Shown here piece after piece: positions 5,083-5,424 of a DNA stretch of 5,424 bases. Location: positions 1-5,424 of the forward strand of contig JAIOSR010000219.1 in the NCBI GenBank assembly GCA_021107495.1. Direction: 5' to 3'. Origin of the DNA: Desulfobacterales bacterium. GTDB lineage: Bacteria; Desulfobacterota; DSM-4660; Desulfatiglandales; Desulfatiglandaceae. A model generated the notes under the pieces. The model did no database searches. It worked only from the letters and a program-made list of their open reading frames with translations, and had not been told where the DNA came from. The position numbers and the translations under genes were made by a program. Position 1 is the stretch's first letter; the number at the start of each line of letters is the position of its first letter.

Positions 5083-5141
5083 GGTCAGGTTTCCGGTTGA
5101 TCTTTGATGCCACATTGCAGCAGTCAAACGGAGACCTGACC
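5083..5141. repeat. 59-bp palindromic intergenic repeat
   Basis: GGTCAGGTTTCCGGTTGA (5083-5100) and TCAAACGGAGACCTGACC (5124-5141) are inverted repeats matching at 16 of 18 positions, with a 23-bp loop. Outside them TTTAAAT (5068-5074) and ATTTAAA (5144-5150) extend the symmetry. It lies in the hipA-DUF1326 gap, 16 bp after the hipA stop and just upstream of the DUF1326 ribosome-binding site. The RNA hairpin could attenuate read-through or stabilise the hipA message. The relative at 3767-3907 shows it belongs to a dispersed family. Confidence 0.7.
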
Positions 5142-5157
5142 TAATTTAAAGTAATGC

Positions 5158-5424
5158 CTATTGCTCAGCCGAATAGGGGTTTAGAAACTGCCGTCTCCAA
5201 AGAAGATTCTTATCCACTTCATTCAGCTCAGCTTCTTCACAGACGGCTTCCCAATACTGTTCAATTGCGGCAGTCAGGTTACCGAATGTTTCGCGGGCTT
5301 CTTCCTCAGAAAGAAGGAAGTTTTGTGCGGTCTCAAGGCACGTTTTGAGTTGGCTCAGATGGTTGTCGCCAGATATGAGCATGGCCTGTGAAGCCTCATT
5401 GCCTGTGCGGCCTTGCGGACAAAT
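5158..5424 (-). CDS. HipA-family serine/threonine kinase (type II toxin), C-terminal end only
   Basis: The 3' end of a gene running off the right edge; 88 residues are visible and the frame is open to base 5424. The tail begins ICPQGRTGNEASQAMLISGD and later has FLLSEEEA, IEQYWEAVCEEAEL and LLWRRQFLNPY. This is the typical C-terminal signature of HipA-like kinases (DICPQ-RTG-EA-QAM ... LLWGRQFLNP). HipA proteins phosphorylate a translation-related target (glutamyl-tRNA synthetase in E. coli) and are neutralised by the HTH antitoxin HipB. The kinase catalytic residues and any hipB lie outside the window. An internal ATG at 5380-5382 is not the start, because the family signature begins before it. 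The tail ends normally at TAG 5158-5160. No antitoxin lies downstream. Confidence 0.85.
   Translation of the reverse strand: MCPQGRTGNEASQAMLISGDNHLSQLKTCLETAQNFLLSEEEARETFGNLTAAIEQYWEAVCEEAELNEVDKNLLWRRQFLNPYSAEQ

Noticed and set aside
1..5424. CRISPR array, tRNA or rRNA gene, or complete IS transposase
   Set aside because: None seen: there are no regularly spaced identical repeats of 24-40 bp, no cloverleaf-like segment and no transposase-like protein on either strand.

Overview
The window looks like accessory or mixed chromosomal DNA from an anaerobic bacterium. A sulfate-reducing type Desulfobacterota is my best guess. The guess rests on an apparent UGA-decoded selenoprotein, a FlK-like thioesterase, a HipA-type gene, and many short palindromic intergenic repeats of the kind common in that group. 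It is an inference; there is no rRNA or other taxonomic marker here.

Layout. Bases 1-319 are non-coding: two arrays of degenerate 8-bp tandem repeats in opposite orientation surround a core with a GC-rich hairpin, followed by a hairpin in the leader of the next gene. Bases 320-811 (+) encode a redoxin-fold (AhpC/TSA-like) protein whose CxxC-type active site reads UxxC, because the first position is an in-frame TGA followed at the right distance by a SECIS-like hairpin. Conventional gene calling would split it into two fragments. Bases 812-1209 hold two strong hairpins and no convincing gene. A decayed surface-protein domain lies at 1210-1521 (-), interrupted by an in-frame TAG. Bases 1522-1982 contain an 84-bp palindromic MITE-like element with perfect 19-bp ends, plus further repeat debris.

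Bases 1983-3727 are an AT-rich divergent pair: an isochorismatase-family hydrolase (-) and a GlxA-like DJ-1/PfpI-AraC regulator (+). They share a 209-bp intergenic region with a good sigma70-type promoter for the regulator and a possible operator. The likely arrangement is that the regulator controls the hydrolase.

Bases 3728-5424 hold a diverged palindromic repeat and then three minus-strand genes. In transcription order these are the C-terminal end of a HipA-family kinase (cut by the window edge), a DUF1326 protein, and a FlK-like hotdog thioesterase. A 59-bp palindromic repeat related to the one at 3767-3907 sits between hipA and the DUF1326 gene.

The most notable item is the selenoprotein. 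It implies that the host has SelA, SelB, SelC and SelD, and that automated annotation of this locus would probably be wrong.
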